DNA of 17,502 bases from Bacteroidota bacterium (GTDB lineage: Bacteria; Bacteroidota; Bacteroidia; Chitinophagales; Chitinophagaceae): contig JAEZCV010000120.1 of assembly GCA_023429985.1 (NCBI GenBank), positions 1-17,502 of the forward strand, written 5' to 3'. The notes under the pieces were generated by a model. The model was not told the DNA's origin. It did no database searches and worked only from the letters and a program-made list of their open reading frames with translations. This document shows, piece after piece, positions 14,691 through 17,502 of the stretch. Position 1 is the stretch's first letter. Each line of letters starts with the position of its first letter. Position numbers and translations under genes: made by a program.

Positions 14691-14732
14691 AAAATGGCAT
14701 TAAACTTGCTTATTTAGGACCAAAAGTATTTT

Positions 14733-15530
14733 ATGAAACTAAATTCAGGCTTCACCCTTTCCATTCTCTCCATTGCCCTGGCTTTAAGCTTTACTTCCTG
14801 TCAAAAGGGAGTGGACAACGGAACCAACCCCAACAAAGCAAAACTTCAGATCTTTCTTACCGATGATCCAGGTAATTATGAAGAAGTAGTTATTGATGTG
14901 CAGGAGATCAAAATCAATTATTCTTCCGATTCATCAAGTGGCTGGCAAACATTGTCGAATGTAAATACAGGCTTATATGATGTATTGAAACTGGTAAATG
15001 ATAATGACACCCTGCTTGCCGATGCTGACCTTGAACCGGGCAGAGTTCAGCAGATCAGGCTTATTTTAGGAAATAATAATTATGTGAAGGTAGATGGCCA
15101 GACACATAATTTACTAACACCAAGTGCGCAGCAAAGCGGACTTAAATTAAACATTCACCAGGATGTAGAGGCAGGTGTGCTGTACAAACTGCTTCTTGAT
15201 TTTGATGCATCTAGGTCGATCGTAAAAACAGGAAATGGAAAATATATTTTGAAACCTGTTATTAAAACATCTTTTGAATCAATTGGTGGATCCATTCATG
15301 GAATTGTTGATCCGGGAAGTTTTGTAACCAATGTATATGCTATCCAGGGTCCGGATACAATTGCAGGTACCTATTCTTCCAATGGCAGTTACTGGTTAAA
15401 AGGATTAACCGCCGGATCGTACAACCTTGCCTTCGTTCCTTCTGATTCATCTTACCAGCAACAAACGGTTAATTCCGTAATAGTAAATACTAACCAGGTT
15501 ACAACCGTGGATACGGTATTCTTACAGTAA
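14733..15530 (+). CDS. DUF4382 lipoprotein
   Basis: This 265-aa lipoprotein has the lipobox LSFTSC with Cys23 as the lipidated residue. Residues 37-180 match the DUF4382 pattern: KLQIFLTDDPGNYEEVVIDV (37-56), LEPGRVQQIRLILG (100-113), and LLTPSAQQSGLKL (127-139). The domain is beta-rich, of unknown function, and frequent in Bacteroidota cell-envelope proteins. Residues 187-265 look like a small carboxypeptidase-regulatory-like beta-sandwich (GSIHGIVDPG, then GSYWLKGLTAGSYNLAFVP). The mature N-terminus (CQKGVDNG) lacks a clear K-D/E-D/E lipoprotein export signal, so surface exposure is uncertain. It lies between fusA and rpsJ as an insertion in the str region and is closed by its own terminator. 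Role unknown. Confidence 0.88.
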   Translation: MKLNSGFTLSILSIALALSFTSCQKGVDNGTNPNKAKLQIFLTDDPGNYEEVVIDVQEIKINYSSDSSSGWQTLSNVNTGLYDVLKLVNDNDTLLADADLEPGRVQQIRLILGNNNYVKVDGQTHNLLTPSAQQSGLKLNIHQDVEAGVLYKLLLDFDASRSIVKTGNGKYILKPVIKTSFESIGGSIHGIVDPGSFVTNVYAIQGPDTIAGTYSSNGSYWLKGLTAGSYNLAFVPSDSSYQQQTVNSVIVNTNQVTTVDTVFLQ

Positions 15531-15547
15531 ATACATTCTTAAATTCT

Positions 15548-15578
15548 AAGCCATTCCACCCGGGATGGCTTTTTTTTT
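15548..15578 (+). terminator. Intrinsic terminator of the DUF4382 gene
   Basis: AAGCCATTCC (15548-15557) pairs with GGGATGGCTT (15562-15571), one G-U pair, a 4-base loop, then a run of T's to 15578. Confidence 0.9.
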
Positions 15579-15624
15579 GAAATGAAAGAAAGATTCTTTC
15601 GTTTAGCTTTATTCAAACGCGTAC

Positions 15625-17271
15625 ATGCAAAAATTTGTATTGTTTTTTTTCCTGGCTATATCATCAACAGGTGCAGGTGCACAGCATTTATTATTGAAGA
15701 AAGGAATGAAGATCGATCGTTCGGTTACCATCAGGGCGTTTGATTATAACTACCGTGCCGATACGGATTTGAATAATCCCTTTTTAACTATTTCCGGAAA
15801 TAATATAGTGGTGGATTTTAACGGAGCCATACTCACTGGTGCTTCTTCTGGTATGCTTCCAAATGAATTTTCGGGCCTGGCAATAAAAATTGAGAAAGGA
15901 AAAAACATCACCATAAAAAACCTCCATGTACATGGATTTAGAATTGCCCTGTATGCCGAAGAAGTGGAGCAATTAAAAATTGAGAATGCAGATTTTTCTT
16001 TTAACTACCGGCCAGGAAACAATTTGGATAAAAACAGAAAACCAAACCAGGCAAATGATCTGGCGGCAGTTGTTTTGAACAATTGTTTGCATACTGCCAT
16101 ATCAAACAGTGCTATCACTAACAATCATATTGGTTTGCTGGTAAAAAATTCATCCGGCAGTTTTGTTCATAACAGTAATGTAAGTTATAATTCGGCTCAT
16201 GGAATATTACTGGCGAATGCAGACGATGGAAAATATCTCTATAATAAAATAATTTTTAATTATGGTGATTCTTCCGATCAATCATCATCGGCCATAAAAT
16301 TATCGGGAACTTCTTCCGGAAACCTGTTTTATAAGAATGCCATTACCCATCATATTAATGGCGCCATTATTCAGTTAGAAAACATGTTGGTGATGAAAAA
16401 TGTTTTCATGGAAAATGATTTTTCATTTGCTGTTCAGAAAGGCATTGTGAATTATTCTGATAATACCCTGGTCAATAAAAACCGTATTTACAATACTACA
16501 CTGGCTGTAGAATCCACAGATGCTGAAAATGTAGTTATCAGTAACAATCATTTCAGGTTTAATGAAACAGGTATTCATTTACGCAATTCAGGTTCAGGCA
16601 TAATACATCATAACCTGTTTTACATGGATGATGTAGCATTTAAACTTGATAAAAACATTTTCAATACAGATCAGACTGACAAACTGGTAGCGGTTCTTGT
16701 GGCAAACAGTTTTAACCAGAACAGGGTGGTATATGATATTCACCATGCCGATTCGGTGGCAGAGTTCAATAATGTATATAACAGTTACGAAATTCTTTTC
16801 CGTTCCGATACTTCCATGTTCAATATCGATCCCATGGAGAATGATGAATTGCTGGTGCGTTTATCGGAAGACTATGAACCCGTGCTTCCCGAAATTGAAA
16901 ACCCGGAAAATCCCTTCAGGGGAGGTAATGTTTATGCAGGAAGACAGTTTATTCTTCCCGGTAATTGGGGTCCCTATAATTTTTCGTATCCAATGGCAAT
17001 TGCCGGGGAAATTGATTCAACCGGGCATTTTGAGATTTTGTTAGCCGGACCGCCCGGAAAGGTGCGTATTCTGAATGATGCTGGTTATGAGTTGTTATTG
17101 CCAACCGATTCGGCTCTGCGGAAGATCCTTGCAAAAGGACAATCCGGTAAAAATCCTGCATCGATTTTATTGGAATTCAAGGGAGAAAGATTCAGAGATG
17201 AATCGGGGCGATGGCATGCAGCCGGAAAACCATTTCTATTCCGACCACAACTACCTCTTTTTAAAGATTGA
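15625..17271 (+). CDS. Secreted right-handed beta-helix protein
   Basis: This is a 548-aa exported protein. The signal peptide is about residues 1-19 (MQKFVLFFFLAISSTGAGA, cleavage before Q). Residues 50-380 show many short parallel beta-helix (PbH1) turns such as GKNITIKNLHVHGFRIALYA, NSAITNNHIGLLVKNSSGSF, NNHFRFNETGIHLRNSGSG, like NosD and polysaccharide-binding or -cleaving proteins. No catalytic acid set of a known lyase or hydrolase stands out. From about residue 430 a separate domain begins (FRGGNVYAGRQFILPGNWGP), then FEILLAGPPGKVRI and a final GERFRDESGRWHAAGKPF. The end is odd: after GKPF the frame soon stops, while the +1 neighbouring frame continues with family-like sequence to 17344, so a frameshift near 17235 is possible. 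The function, perhaps carbohydrate binding, is inferred from the fold. Confidence 0.85.
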   Translation: MQKFVLFFFLAISSTGAGAQHLLLKKGMKIDRSVTIRAFDYNYRADTDLNNPFLTISGNNIVVDFNGAILTGASSGMLPNEFSGLAIKIEKGKNITIKNLHVHGFRIALYAEEVEQLKIENADFSFNYRPGNNLDKNRKPNQANDLAAVVLNNCLHTAISNSAITNNHIGLLVKNSSGSFVHNSNVSYNSAHGILLANADDGKYLYNKIIFNYGDSSDQSSSAIKLSGTSSGNLFYKNAITHHINGAIIQLENMLVMKNVFMENDFSFAVQKGIVNYSDNTLVNKNRIYNTTLAVESTDAENVVISNNHFRFNETGIHLRNSGSGIIHHNLFYMDDVAFKLDKNIFNTDQTDKLVAVLVANSFNQNRVVYDIHHADSVAEFNNVYNSYEILFRSDTSMFNIDPMENDELLVRLSEDYEPVLPEIENPENPFRGGNVYAGRQFILPGNWGPYNFSYPMAIAGEIDSTGHFEILLAGPPGKVRILNDAGYELLLPTDSALRKILAKGQSGKNPASILLEFKGERFRDESGRWHAAGKPFLFRPQLPLFKD

Positions 17272-17378
17272 TTTCCAGGAATTTGATGTTAAATTAGCCT
17301 TCCGGGTTAAGCGAAGAGAGCAATTTCAAAGTTTTTTCATCTAATTAATCCTTTCTTCACAAATTTCTGCATTAAACT

Positions 17379-17410
17379 TTTGTCAGTTTAATTCGAGTCC
17401 TTTACCTTTG
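17379..17410 (+). promoter_or_regulatory. Promoter of rpsJ
   Basis: TTTG (17379-17382) and TACCTTTG (17403-17410) are 20 bases apart, an almost ideal Bacteroidota -33/-7 pair, 30 bases before the rpsJ start. The -7 box and next base (TACCTTTGC) are the same as those of rpsL and fusA. Confidence 0.7.
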
Positions 17411-17414
17411 CACT

Positions 17415-17435
17415 CCCATTCCAAAAATGGGTTTT
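17415..17435 (+). promoter_or_regulatory. Hairpin in the rpsJ leader
   Basis: CCCATT (17415-17420) pairs with AATGGG (17426-17431) around a 5-base loop, followed by four T's and 5 bases before the ATG. It would lie at the very 5' end of the message and could affect stability or translation; it is short for a terminator. Confidence 0.4.
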
Positions 17436-17440
17436 GACTT

Positions 17441-17502
17441 ATGTCACAGAGAATCAGAATTAAATTACAGTCATACGACCACAACCTCGTAGACAAATCA
17501 GC
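17441..17502 (+). CDS. rpsJ: 30S ribosomal protein S10 (3' end outside window)
   Basis: Only 20 codons and two bases are present. They read MSQRIRIKLQSYDHNLVDKS, the highly conserved S10 N-terminus (RIRIKLxSYDHxLVDxS). S10 is part of the small-subunit head and of the NusB-NusE antitermination complex. In many bacteria rpsJ follows the str genes and starts the S10-spc operon, which probably continues to the right. Confidence 0.95.
   Translation, partial: MSQRIRIKLQSYDHNLVDKS

Noticed and set aside
17272..17378. Terminator after the beta-helix gene
   Set aside because: No stem with a T-run is visible; only short GC patches such as TTCCGGG occur before the rpsJ promoter.

Overview
The window looks like chromosomal core sequence from a member of the Bacteroidota, most likely near the Chitinophagaceae. 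Three things point there: promoter-like TAnnTTTG boxes sit just upstream of several start codons, Shine-Dalgarno sequences are weak or absent, and several proteins are typical of that phylum (a GLPGLI/DUF4412-like secreted protein, a DUF4382 lipoprotein, a TPR protein followed by a ComA-family enzyme and AroE, and an ECF sigma factor paired with a one-TM partner). No CRISPR array, transposase, prophage, tRNA or rRNA gene was seen.

Left part (1-6011, mostly + strand). The window opens inside yidC (membrane insertase; its first codons lie outside), closed by a clear terminator. Next come a small secreted GLPGLI-like protein and, convergent to it, a short secreted protein. The gap between those two is filled by about seven copies of a 17-bp tandem repeat. 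A long cytoplasmic TPR protein follows, then a ComA-family (phosphosulfolactate synthase-like) gene whose stop overlaps the start of aroE (shikimate dehydrogenase).

Middle (6008-8914, - strand). Five tightly packed genes read leftwards: a 165-aa protein of unknown function with a faint resemblance to the DNA polymerase III psi subunit, rdgB (XTP/dITP pyrophosphatase), an ECF sigma factor, its probable membrane anti-sigma partner, and a hot-dog thioesterase. Every junction is an overlap or a gap of five bases or less. The thioesterase stop overlaps the aroE stop. ilvE (branched-chain aminotransferase) diverges from this operon and ends at a strong terminator.

Right part (10219-17502). This is a broken-up str operon. 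rpsL and rpsG are adjacent. A terminator and an opposite-strand histone H1-like gene then separate them from fusA. After fusA come its own terminator, a possible small structured RNA with a second terminator, a DUF4382 lipoprotein, a secreted beta-helix protein (possibly frameshifted at its end), and finally the first 62 bases of rpsJ. rpsL, fusA and rpsJ each carry a nearly identical TACCTTTGC box, suggesting that separated members of the ancestral operon have their own look-alike promoters.

Most of the window is ordinary housekeeping sequence, and I do not see a clear new defence or mobile system. The best leads are the psi-like protein, the RNA-like element after fusA, the split str operon with matching promoters, the 17-bp repeat, and the ComA-family enzyme coupled to aroE.
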